Assembly: GCF_001953975.1 (NCBI RefSeq)
Contig: NZ_MBEJ01000122.1
Span: 1-64,000, forward strand
DNA from: Mycobacterium sp. NS-7484
GTDB taxonomy: Bacteria > Actinomycetota > Actinomycetes > Mycobacteriales > Mycobacteriaceae
Direction: 5' to 3'
DNA: 64,000 nucleotides
Under the pieces are notes generated by a model. The model saw nothing but the letters and a program-made list of their open reading frames with translations. It was not told the origin of the DNA and made no database searches. Below are positions 1-5,988 of the stretch, in pieces. A program made the position numbers and the translations under genes. Positions within the stretch are counted from its first letter, which is position 1. Every line of letters starts with the position of its first letter.

Positions 1-927
1 CCGCGGCGGGCGCAGCTCCCGCGGCTCGGTCCGTGCCCGCCGGCGCGGCTCGCCGACCCCGGGCGCGGCCGGACGCGGAGGCCTGGGGCGTCGCGGGCGC
101 TCGGGGATCGCCCCGTCGAACTCGCTGCCGGGGTCGGTGTCACCGGCGCGGCTGGGACGGGGTCGCGGCGGCGCGGTGCGCTTGGTGGGCCTGCGTTCGC
201 CCCGGGGGCGCCCGGCGGCTGCCCCGGCTTCGGATGCGACGCCGGCGCCGGCCGGACGCCGCCGTGGGGGCCGTTCCGACGGACGCCGCCGCGGCGGGGC
301 ATCGGTGGGCGGGTCCTGATCGGTCGCCCTGGCCCGACGAGTCGACGCCGTCGCGGGTTTGCGGAGCACCAGCCCGGAAAGTTTCTCTGTGACAGAAGCC
401 ACAATTGCTGCGACGGGCGTGGCTTTGGCCGTTCCGGCTGCTTTGGCGGTGTGCGTCGCGTCGGTCGGCTCGACCGCGTCGGTCCCGCGGCGCGCTGTCA
501 GGCCGACGTACCACCGGCCTAGGCCGATCAGCAGCACCGCCGCCGAAAGGAACAGCATCAGCGGAAAGCGTTCGATCAGTGGGTATCCGCAGTTGATCGC
601 CAGGTCTTTCACGCCGTCGAGCTGGCCCCCGTGGAACAGAAAATAGGACCCCGGGACAGCGACGAAAAGGATCAGCGGAGGCTGGATCACCGCGGTGAAC
701 AGGCCGGCCTGTTGAACCGCCAGAACAGCCAAAAGGCAACCGAGCGAGTAACACACCGCGAACACCGCGCTGAGTTCCCGGGCACCGGAACCGGCGTCGA
801 AAGCAAAGCCGATCGCAGTAGCCGTGACGGCCAACAAGACAGCACCCCACCACGGCACACCGGCGAAACGCGGGTGTACAGAGCGATGATCAGCCGGCAC
901 GGCCGACTGTGCGCGCTGTCCTGACAC
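1..927 (-). CDS. DUF6542-type membrane protein (partial, C-terminus off window)
   Basis: At least 309 codons are present and the frame is still open at base 1. The GTG at 927-925 gives VSGQRAQSAVPADHRS, which I recall as similar to the start of M. tuberculosis Rv1111c, the divergent neighbour of ychF. Residues ~20-135 carry four hydrophobic segments (WWGAVLLAVTATAIGFAF, LSAVFAVCYSLGCLLAVLAV, PPLILFVAVPGSYFLF, FPLMLFLSAAVLLIGLGRW), so it is an inner-membrane protein. The remainder is an Arg/Pro-rich cytoplasmic-type tail, which explains the extreme GC at the left edge. Function is unknown. It is divergent from ychF with about 85 bp between starts. Confidence 0.72.
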   Translation of the reverse strand, partial: MSGQRAQSAVPADHRSVHPRFAGVPWWGAVLLAVTATAIGFAFDAGSGARELSAVFAVCYSLGCLLAVLAVQQAGLFTAVIQPPLILFVAVPGSYFLFHGGQLDGVKDLAINCGYPLIERFPLMLFLSAAVLLIGLGRWYVGLTARRGTDAVEPTDATHTAKAAGTAKATPVAAIVASVTEKLSGLVLRKPATASTRRARATDQDPPTDAPPRRRPSERPPRRRPAGAGVASEAGAAAGRPRGERRPTKRTAPPRPRPSRAGDTDPGSEFDGAIPERPRRPRPPRPAAPGVGEPRRRARTEPRELRPPR

Positions 928-996
928 ACGTAGACCGTACCGGCTATGTCTGGCCGCGTGCTGCCAGCTCGCGCTGGCGTGCCTGTCACACCGGCC

Positions 997-1002
997 TAGA
1001 CT
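997..1002 (+). promoter_or_regulatory. -10 element TAGACT of ychF (leaderless)
   Basis: TAGACT matches the mycobacterial TANNNT -10 consensus and ends 9 nt before the GTG at 1012. Transcription would then start at or next to that codon, which supports 1012 over the GTG at 1003. Confidence 0.45.
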
Positions 1003-1011
1003 GTGTTCCCT

Positions 1012-2094
1012 GTGAGCCTGAACCTGGGAATCGTCGGTTTGCCGAACGTCGGAAAGTCGACTCTGTTCAATGCCCTGACACGTAACGACGTGTTGGCGGC
1101 CAACTACCCGTTTGCGACCATCGAGCCCAACGAGGGCGTGGTGCCGCTGCCCGATCCCCGGCTCGACAAGCTCGCCGAGATCTTCGGCTCGGAGAAGATC
1201 GTGCCGGCGCCGGTGACGTTCGTCGACATTGCCGGCATCGTCAAAGGCGCGTCCGAGGGCGCCGGTCTCGGTAACAAGTTTCTGGCCAACATCCGCGAGT
1301 GCGATGCCATCTGTCAGGTGGTCCGGGCGTTCGCCGATGACGACGTGGTCCACGTGGACGGCCGGGTGGACCCGCGCTCGGACATCGAGGTGATCGAGAC
1401 CGAGCTGATCCTCGCGGACATGCAGACGCTGGAGAAGGCGGTGCCGCGGCTGGAGAAGGAAGCCCGCAACAACAAGGACCGCAAGCCGGTGCTGGAGGCG
1501 GCGGTTGCGGCCCAGGCGGTACTCGATGGCGGAAAGACTCTGTTCTCTGCGGCCTCTGCGGCTCAGGACTGGTCGATCCTGCGCGAGCTGAATCTGATGA
1601 CCACCAAGCCGTTCCTGTATGTGTTCAACGCCGACGAATCGATCTTGACCGACCCGGCCAAGCAGGCGGAGTTGCGGGAGCTGGTGGCCCCGGCCGACGC
1701 GGTGTTCCTCGACGCCAAGATCGAATCGGAGCTGATCGAGCTCGACGACGAGTCGGCCACCGAGCTGCTGGAGTCGATCGGGCAGACCGAGCGTGGTCTG
1801 GACGCGCTGGCCCGCGCCGGCTTCCACACCTTGAAGCTGCAGACGTATCTGACCGCCGGGCCCAAGGAAGCGCGGGCCTGGACCATCCACCAGGGCGACA
1901 CCGCACCCAAGGCGGCCGGCGTGATCCACACCGACTTCGAAAAGGGCTTCATCAAGGCCGAGATCGTGTCCTTCGACGATCTCGTCGAGGCGGGGTCGAT
2001 GGCCGCGGCCAAGGCGGCGGGCAAGGTCCGGATGGAAGGCAAGGACTACGTGATGGCCGACGGGGATGTCGTGGAGTTCCGGTTCAACGTCTAA
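1012..2094 (+). CDS. ychF: Redox-regulated ribosome-associated ATPase YchF/OLA1
   Basis: This 360-aa protein has the usual family length. The P-loop GLPNVGKS is at residues 9-16, switch II (DIAG) follows, the G4 motif is the diagnostic N-x-x-E form (FNADE) rather than NKxD, and a C-terminal TGS domain ends in VEFRFNV. YchF proteins bind ATP in preference to GTP and associate with ribosomes, with roles in stress and translation control. I chose GTG 1012 (VSLNLGIVGL) because Rv1112 begins MSLSLGIVGL and because of the -10 spacing; an in-frame GTG lies at 1003. The last 20 coding bases are repeated downstream at 3117 and 3779. Confidence 0.95.
   Translation: MSLNLGIVGLPNVGKSTLFNALTRNDVLAANYPFATIEPNEGVVPLPDPRLDKLAEIFGSEKIVPAPVTFVDIAGIVKGASEGAGLGNKFLANIRECDAICQVVRAFADDDVVHVDGRVDPRSDIEVIETELILADMQTLEKAVPRLEKEARNNKDRKPVLEAAVAAQAVLDGGKTLFSAASAAQDWSILRELNLMTTKPFLYVFNADESILTDPAKQAELRELVAPADAVFLDAKIESELIELDDESATELLESIGQTERGLDALARAGFHTLKLQTYLTAGPKEARAWTIHQGDTAPKAAGVIHTDFEKGFIKAEIVSFDDLVEAGSMAAAKAAGKVRMEGKDYVMADGDVVEFRFNV
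2071..2090 (+). repeat. ychF 3'-end direct repeat, copy R1
   Basis: The sequence GTGGAGTTCCGGTTCAACGT encodes the YchF C-terminus VEFRFNV. Identical or near-identical copies occur at 3117-3136 (19/20) and 3779-3798 (20/20). A degenerate copy (13/16) lies directly downstream at 2093-2108. This resembles an attachment-site arrangement at a gene 3' end. Confidence 0.85.
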
Positions 2095-2108
2095 TTCCGA
2101 TTCAACCT
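2093..2108 (+). repeat. Degenerate ychF 3'-end copy R1'
   Basis: AATTCCGATTCAACCT matches 13 of 16 positions of AGTTCCGGTTCAACGT in R1. It abuts the ychF stop and overlaps the last codons of the minus-strand VOC gene. It could be a displaced old ychF end or a short tandem duplication. Confidence 0.4.
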
Positions 2109-2485
2109 TTGGCGGTTGGTCTTTCGAAATACTGGACGAGGCAGAACTCGTGGTTCTCGGGATCCAGCATGACGAGAACGACACCCTCGTCGTAGTCGTG
2201 GCGAGTGCCTGACCATTGCCCGCCGAGGTTCTCGACTTGCTGCTGTCCGGCTTCGATGTCATCGACTTCGACGTCGAGGTGGATGCGAACCTTCGTCGAC
2301 TTCGTCTCGGGCACTCGCTGGAACGTGAGTCGAGGTGTCGGACCTGATCGAGATCCGAGGGTCGCCCAACCTGGATCGTCACCGTGCTCATGCGACGGTT
2401 CGATGGCGAGCAACTGTCCCCAGAACGTCGACATCCGGACCGGATCTAGACAATCGATCGTCACCGCCGACCAGTGGTTTGTCAT
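2102..2485 (-). CDS. VOC-family (glyoxalase-like) protein
   Basis: This 127-aa single-domain protein has the vicinal-oxygen-chelate pattern: TIDCLDPVRMSTFWGQLL at the N-terminus, a central RIHLDVEVDDIEAG strand, and LDPENHEFCLVQ at the C-terminus carrying the usual Glu/His region. VOC proteins are dioxygenases, glyoxalases or resistance proteins; the substrate cannot be told here. The gene is convergent with ychF, ends 7 bp after it, and lies between ychF-end repeats R1 and R2, so it is probably acquired with the island. The start ATG at 2485 is the only good one. Confidence 0.75.
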   Translation of the reverse strand: MTNHWSAVTIDCLDPVRMSTFWGQLLAIEPSHEHGDDPGWATLGSRSGPTPRLTFQRVPETKSTKVRIHLDVEVDDIEAGQQQVENLGGQWSGTRHDYDEGVVLVMLDPENHEFCLVQYFERPTAKG

Positions 2486-2549
2486 GTCACCCCCGTTGCT
2501 TTGGTTCCATGATCCATCAATCGCAACTGCTTGAGTTCTACGATCGCGC

Positions 2550-2555
2550 TAGAAT
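2550..2555 (+). promoter_or_regulatory. -10 element TAGAAT of relBE (leaderless)
   Basis: TAGAAT ends 7 nt before the ATG at 2563. The self-complementary ATGTACAT at 2557-2564 overlaps the start region and could serve in RelB/RelBE autorepression (inference). Confidence 0.5.
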
Positions 2556-2562
2556 TATGTAC

Positions 2563-2847
2563 ATGACTACGTTGCCAATCGCCGATGTACGCGCGAACCT
2601 CTCCAAGTTGGTGGACGAGGCGATGCGCACTCATCAGCGGGTGGAGGTCACCAAGAATGGGCGCCGCGCCGCCGTGCTCATGAGCGCCGACGATTACGAC
2701 TCTCTCATGGAGACGCTCGAGATTCTGGGCGATCGGGAAGCGATGGAGGCAATCCGCGAGGCTGACGCCGATATCGCCGCTGGCCGGGTCTACCCGCTGG
2801 AAGAGGTGGAGTCCGAACTCCGCGCGAAGGGCGTCATCACTTCATGA
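2563..2847 (+). CDS. relB: RelB/Phd-family antitoxin
   Basis: The 94-aa protein starts MTTLPIADVRANLSKLVDEA and has the YefM/Phd-type N-terminal DNA-binding fold: ITKNG-like VTKNGRRAAVLMSADDYDSLMETLEIL. An acidic C-terminal part (EAIREADADIAAGRVYPLEEVESEL) would wrap the toxin. It resembles mycobacterial RelB and RelF antitoxins. Its stop overlaps the relE start by 4 bp (ATGA), so the two are coupled. ATG 2557 is possible but 2563 fits a leaderless transcript. It probably represses its own operon. It lies between repeats R1 and R2. Confidence 0.88.
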   Translation: MTTLPIADVRANLSKLVDEAMRTHQRVEVTKNGRRAAVLMSADDYDSLMETLEILGDREAMEAIREADADIAAGRVYPLEEVESELRAKGVITS

Positions 2848-3107
2848 CCTACCGAGTCGAACTGACTCGACGCGCTCGGCGAAGTCTGTCCGAGGAACTC
2901 CCCGAGGTTGTCGCGGCGGCTTGCTGGGAGTTCATCTGCGGTCCGCTCGCCGAGCACCCTCATCGGGTCGGCAAGCGCCTGCGTGACGAGTTGGCCGGCC
3001 GCTGGTCAGCACGGCGCGGCGACTTCCGCGTTGTTTACGAGATTCATGAGGATGTTGTGGTTGTACGGGTAATCGACGTACGGCATCGTCGTGATGTTTA
3101 TCGGTGA
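2844..3107 (+). CDS. relE: RelE/ParE-family toxin
   Basis: The 87-aa protein MTYRVELTRRARRSLSEELP... has a typical RelE-like fold. Basic residues line the central region (GKRLRDELAGRWSARRGDFRVVYEI), and the C-terminus VRVIDVRHRRDVYR carries the Arg/Tyr-type residues used for ribosome-dependent mRNA cleavage in the family. It is translationally coupled to relB by an ATGA overlap. The stop lies 10 bp before repeat R2. Confidence 0.88.
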   Translation: MTYRVELTRRARRSLSEELPEVVAAACWEFICGPLAEHPHRVGKRLRDELAGRWSARRGDFRVVYEIHEDVVVVRVIDVRHRRDVYR

Positions 3108-3116
3108 CGCAATTGG

Positions 3117-3136
3117 GTGGAGTTCCGCTTCAACGT
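3117..3136 (+). repeat. ychF 3'-end direct repeat, copy R2
   Basis: GTGGAGTTCCGCTTCAACGT differs from R1 at one base. It is followed by GTGTGA, so it still reads VEFRFNV-stop in frame with itself, as a displaced or imported ychF terminus would. It lies just after relE. Confidence 0.8.
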
Positions 3137-3165
3137 GTGATCGGCAAAGCCGCGGGCAAGCAGTC

Positions 3166-3171
3166 GGGAGG
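3166..3171 (+). promoter_or_regulatory. Shine-Dalgarno GGGAGG fixing the HNH gene start
   Basis: GGGAGG lies 7 nt before GTG 3179. This favours 3179 over the upstream in-frame GTG codons at 3104 and 3137, the first of which would run through repeat R2. Confidence 0.55.
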
Positions 3172-3178
3172 TATACGG

Positions 3179-3814
3179 GTGGACTCAAAGGCTGGCGTGC
3201 TGTTTGAGGTATGCGCTGCTCTTGCTGCGGGCGACTCGCGTTCTGCTAAGGCGACCATTCGGTCGCGGTATCCGTTTAAGCCGGTAGAGAAGATCGCCCG
3301 CCGGTACTCAGAACGTCAGTCGATGAAGCTGTTCATGAGAGATGGCTTCATCGACCGCTACACGGGCAACCGACTCGTTAACCCCGGCGTTCTCCGACTC
3401 CTCCATGTCGTGCTAGGGGTCGACTTCCCGACACATCCGAACTGGAAGGTCTCAGAGACGCACCCCGCTTTCTGGGAGTTGTTCCCGACGGTCGATCATT
3501 TCGTGCCCGTCAGCCGCGGTGGGAGCGACGACCAGTCGAACTGGGTCACAGCGTCGATGCTGAGCAATCAGGCTAAGGACCAGTGGACGGTGGAGCACCT
3601 CGGTTGGAAGCTGTATCCGGCTGGCGCTGTGGAGGAGTGGGACGGGTTGTCGGGGTGGCTCGTCGACTATCTGGCGGCAAACCCGACCGTGTTGGCGGAG
3701 GCAGCTGAGTCCCACCGTCGCTACATCCGAACATGGCTTACCGCCACCAAGGCGGCGATAGAAGGGGATGACCAACCGGTGGAGTTCCGGTTCAACGTTC
3801 AGCCGGTTTCCTAG
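3179..3814 (+). CDS. HNH endonuclease-like protein
   Basis: The 211-aa product has an HNH core: D106-H107 (TVDHFVPVSRGG), N121 (SNWVTAS) and N130 (MLSNQAKDQ). HNH proteins cleave DNA or RNA and are common in mobile elements and defence loci. The N-terminal half (RSRYPFKPVEKIARRYSERQSMKLFMRDGFIDRYTG, described in pieces) is a basic family-specific region. Base composition is visibly less GC-rich than the flanks. Its 3' end reads through repeat R3, so its last residues VEFRFNVQPVS copy the YchF tail. The target is unknown. It forms its own repeat-bounded segment between R2 and R3. Confidence 0.7.
   Translation: MDSKAGVLFEVCAALAAGDSRSAKATIRSRYPFKPVEKIARRYSERQSMKLFMRDGFIDRYTGNRLVNPGVLRLLHVVLGVDFPTHPNWKVSETHPAFWELFPTVDHFVPVSRGGSDDQSNWVTASMLSNQAKDQWTVEHLGWKLYPAGAVEEWDGLSGWLVDYLAANPTVLAEAAESHRRYIRTWLTATKAAIEGDDQPVEFRFNVQPVS
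3779..3798 (+). repeat. ychF 3'-end direct repeat, copy R3
   Basis: All 20 bases match R1, 1.7 kb away. Here the frame continues past the repeat and it forms the C-terminus of the HNH gene. It lies 48 bp upstream of vapB. Confidence 0.85.
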
Positions 3815-3833
3815 TCATGTCAGACATACGTAC

Positions 3834-3839
3834 TACAAT
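3834..3839 (+). promoter_or_regulatory. -10 element TACAAT of vapBC (leaderless)
   Basis: TACAAT ends 7 nt before GTG 3847. It argues against the in-frame ATG at 3817. Confidence 0.5.
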
Positions 3840-3846
3840 CAGTCCC

Positions 3847-4125
3847 GTGGACACCGTCACGAAGCGTGACCTCAACCAGCGCACTTCGGCCGTGCTCGAC
3901 CAGGTCACCGACACCGGCGAGGTCATCGTGACCGAGCGCGGTGAGCCGCGCTGGCGTGTCAGCGCCTACCGCAGCCAGGACGCGCCGTTGGCGCGGGCAG
4001 AACGCCAGGGGCGTTACACGCCGCCGGCGCCGGCGCCGGCTCCTTGGCCGGATCGGCCGGGAGGCCCTGCTTACGAGTCCGCTGATGTCGACGCCGTTCT
4101 GGATGAGATCAAGGGCGACCACTGA
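3847..4125 (+). CDS. vapB: VapB/Phd-type antitoxin
   Basis: The 92-aa protein begins VDTVTKRDLNQRTSAVLDQV, a Phd/YefM-like DNA-binding N-terminus, followed by GEVIVTERGEPRWRVSAYR. A Pro/Ala-rich linker (TPPAPAPAPWP) leads to an acidic C-terminal tail (YESADVDAVLDEIKGDH) for toxin binding. It lies 4 bp upstream of vapC. M. tuberculosis has vapBC32 at the same place next to the ychF homologue (from memory), so this pair may be ancestral to the locus and the VOC/relBE/HNH part inserted. Confidence 0.82.
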   Translation: MDTVTKRDLNQRTSAVLDQVTDTGEVIVTERGEPRWRVSAYRSQDAPLARAERQGRYTPPAPAPAPWPDRPGGPAYESADVDAVLDEIKGDH

Positions 4126-4129
4126 CCCC

Positions 4130-4525
4130 GTGGGCATCGTCTATCTCGATTCCTCGATCGCGCTGCGCACGATCCTTGATGTTCCCGAGCGTGTCCGGCT
4201 GCAGGAATGGATGCAGAGCCCCGGAACCGATTTCGTCTCGTCGCGGCTGCTGCGCACCGAGGTCGTTCGCGTGCTGCGGCGTGACAAGAGGCCGCTGACG
4301 GATGGGGCTCCTTTACTGGATCGCGTCGGGATGTTCGACATCACCAGGGAGACGCACGTCATCGCCGAATCCATTGAGCGGCACATCAGGACGCTCGACG
4401 CGTTGCATCTTGCGACCGCGCTCCTGATCGGCGAGCCGGTCACAGTGGCAAGCCATGACGCCACGATGAAGGTAGTCGCAGAACATCTCGGTCTTGCGAC
4501 GACCGACCCCGTGGGTTCGGATTGA
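4130..4525 (+). CDS. vapC: VapC PIN-domain ribonuclease toxin
   Basis: The 131-aa PIN domain has the four acidic metal-binding residues at D7 (YLDSS), E44 (RTEVVRV), D90 (LDALHLATA) and D110 (SHDATM). VapC toxins cleave tRNA or rRNA in an Mg2+-dependent way and are held by VapB. GTG 4130 follows the vapB stop by 4 bp. The gene ends the accessory run after ychF. Confidence 0.88.
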   Translation: MGIVYLDSSIALRTILDVPERVRLQEWMQSPGTDFVSSRLLRTEVVRVLRRDKRPLTDGAPLLDRVGMFDITRETHVIAESIERHIRTLDALHLATALLIGEPVTVASHDATMKVVAEHLGLATTDPVGSD

Positions 4526-4611
4526 CTCTCTGGCCCATCAACAGCGCCGAACTGGAGCCTCGTGTTCACCGGCTGAATCTCGGCTCGGAGCCTGTTGTCG
4601 GTGCCCACGAC

Positions 4612-4617
4612 TAGGGT
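4612..4617 (+). promoter_or_regulatory. -10 element TAGGGT of the second VOC gene (leaderless)
   Basis: TAGGGT is 7 nt from ATG 4625, a TANNNT spacing that implies a leaderless mRNA. It favours 4625 over the in-frame GTG at 4595. Confidence 0.45.
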
Positions 4618-4624
4618 GCCGCGC

Positions 4625-5023
4625 ATGAAATTCGTTTCCACCCGCATCATCACCGCCGACGTCAAGCGGCTCGTCACGTTCTACGAGACGGTCACCGGCG
4701 CCGACGCCGTCTGGGGCAATGAACTGTTCGCCGAGATTCCCACGCCGGTCGGCACTTTGGCCATCGGCAGTGACAAGACCGTACCGCTGTTCGGTGCCGG
4801 GTCCGCCGAGCCGGCGGCCAACCGCAGCGCCATCATCGAGTTCATCGTCGACGACGTGGATGCCGAATACGAGCGGCTCCGGGAGTCGGTCGGCGAGGTG
4901 GTGACGGAACCGACGACGATGCCCTGGGGTAATCGCGCGCTGCTGTTTCGCGACCCCGATGGAAACCTGGTCAACTTGTTCACGCCCGTCACCGACGAGG
5001 CTCGGGCCAAGTTCGGGTTGTGA
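4625..5023 (+). CDS. VOC-family (glyoxalase/bleomycin-resistance-like) protein
   Basis: The 132-aa protein starts MKFVSTRIITADVKRLVTFY and has two beta-alpha-beta-beta-beta halves: a central IIEFIVDDVDAEYERL and a C-terminal ALLFRDPDGNLVNLFTP. DPDGN-x-hydrophobic is the usual final VOC strand with its metal ligand region. The substrate is not predictable. It stands alone and ends into a hairpin shared with the convergent gene at 5096. Confidence 0.8.
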   Translation: MKFVSTRIITADVKRLVTFYETVTGADAVWGNELFAEIPTPVGTLAIGSDKTVPLFGAGSAEPAANRSAIIEFIVDDVDAEYERLRESVGEVVTEPTTMPWGNRALLFRDPDGNLVNLFTPVTDEARAKFGL

Positions 5024-5037
5024 GAACGTGATTGACG

Positions 5038-5082
5038 TGCCGAATGTGCATCCCGCAACGCGATCTGAGTGCACGTTCGGTG
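5038..5082. repeat. Intergenic hairpin, family B (H1)
   Basis: TGCCGAATGTGCA (5038-5050) pairs with TGCACGTTCGGTG (5070-5082) over 13 positions, three of them G-U. It lies between convergent genes ending at 5023 and 5096. The loop side contains GCGATCTGAGTGCAC, resembling the arms of H3 and H8. Confidence 0.55.
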
Positions 5083-5095
5083 ACAATCAGAAATC

Positions 5096-5791
5096 TCAGT
5101 CGACGATCACCGAGATCTCGTCGCCCAGCGCATATCCGGCGGTCAATGGCAACCGATCCCCGCTCCAGAACGAGCCGGGATCGAACCAGTTGTAGTGCTT
5201 CTCAGTGGTGAGCAGGCCCATCTCCTCGTAGGTGATGGCAACGGTCTCGGCGCAGTAGGCGGTTTCCAGCCCGACCTGGCGATCGCGTGCCTTCCTGCGT
5301 TCGGCCGACTCACGAACCTTGTTGTGCACGAATGGGATTCCGCGGGTGAAATCGCTGACGACGGGGACCCGGCCGCGCAGCCAGCGGCCGGTGAGCCGGG
5401 CCGTGGTGGGAAAGGCCGTGCCGTTCATCCGGGCGATCACCTTGAGCAGCTTGTCCTCCTGCTCGCGGGTGGCGAACGGGGTGAGCTGACGTAACCAGCA
5501 GCGTTGCCCGTAACTGTGGGCCCAGCGTTCGACGGCCTGGCGGGCATCGTGCAACTGCACGCCTCGATGGAAGGTGCCGGTCCACATGTCGAGCAGTTTG
5601 TCGCCGAGCTCGGCATGCCAGATCAGCGGCGGAAGGTCGTCGATGGCCACGGTCATACCGACGTGGTTGACCGGGCTGTTGGTCAGGGTCTGGATCGCCC
5701 GGTCGGGCCCGGACCCGCCGCGAAACAGCCAGATGTCACCGGTGCGGGTCTCCTCCAGCGCCTTGCTCAACGACACGGTGTTCGCTTTCAC
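5096..5791 (-). CDS. Permuted papain-like (YiiX/YebB-type NlpC/P60) hydrolase
   Basis: This 231-aa protein has no signal peptide. Near the N-terminus it has TGDIWLFRG and SPVNHVGMTVAID, and near the C-terminus ETAYCAETVAITYEEMGL. His before Cys is the order seen in circularly permuted papain-like amidases, where H (NHVGM) and C (YCAET) form the dyad. Possible substrates are lipid amides or peptides; I cannot choose. The start is GTG 5791 (MKANTVSL). It is divergent by 26 bp from the small membrane protein at 5818. Confidence 0.65.
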   Translation of the reverse strand: MKANTVSLSKALEETRTGDIWLFRGGSGPDRAIQTLTNSPVNHVGMTVAIDDLPPLIWHAELGDKLLDMWTGTFHRGVQLHDARQAVERWAHSYGQRCWLRQLTPFATREQEDKLLKVIARMNGTAFPTTARLTGRWLRGRVPVVSDFTRGIPFVHNKVRESAERRKARDRQVGLETAYCAETVAITYEEMGLLTTEKHYNWFDPGSFWSGDRLPLTAGYALGDEISVIVD

Positions 5792-5817
5792 ATGCGCAGC
5801 TTAGGCAGACTCAAGGC

Positions 5818-5988
5818 ATGCGCAGCATCTGGAAGTGGGTCGGGCTGGCCGGTGTCGCCGGCGTCGTCGCCGGTGGTGTCATGGTGGCGCGTGATCAGCG
5901 TCGCCGAAACGCCTATACCCCGCAGGACATCCGGGAGCGTCTGCACCAGCGGCTGGCCGAGGCAGAACAGGCTGACGCGAACCCGTAG
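5818..5988 (+). CDS. Small single-pass membrane protein (56 aa)
   Basis: The product MRSIWKWVGLAGVAGVVAGG continues to VMVARDQRRRNAYTPQDIRERLHQRLAEAEQ and ends ADANP. A Gly/Ala/Val transmembrane helix spans ~residues 6-23, followed by a charged amphipathic tail facing the cytosol by the positive-inside rule. Codon use and the clean ATG-TAG frame between two flanking genes support it. Its stop touches the stop of the convergent flavoprotein gene (5989). Function unknown. Confidence 0.65.
   Translation: MRSIWKWVGLAGVAGVVAGGVMVARDQRRRNAYTPQDIRERLHQRLAEAEQADANP

Noticed and set aside
140..853. 237-codon minus-strand open frame overlapping the DUF6542 gene
   Set aside because: A different frame over the same stretch gives the membrane-helix-rich DUF6542 product from GTG 927. 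This one is Arg-rich without domain features.
2071..4525. Prophage or integrative element with its own integrase
   Set aside because: Direct repeats look like att sites, but no integrase, excisionase or phage gene is in the segment, so I only call it a repeat-marked island.
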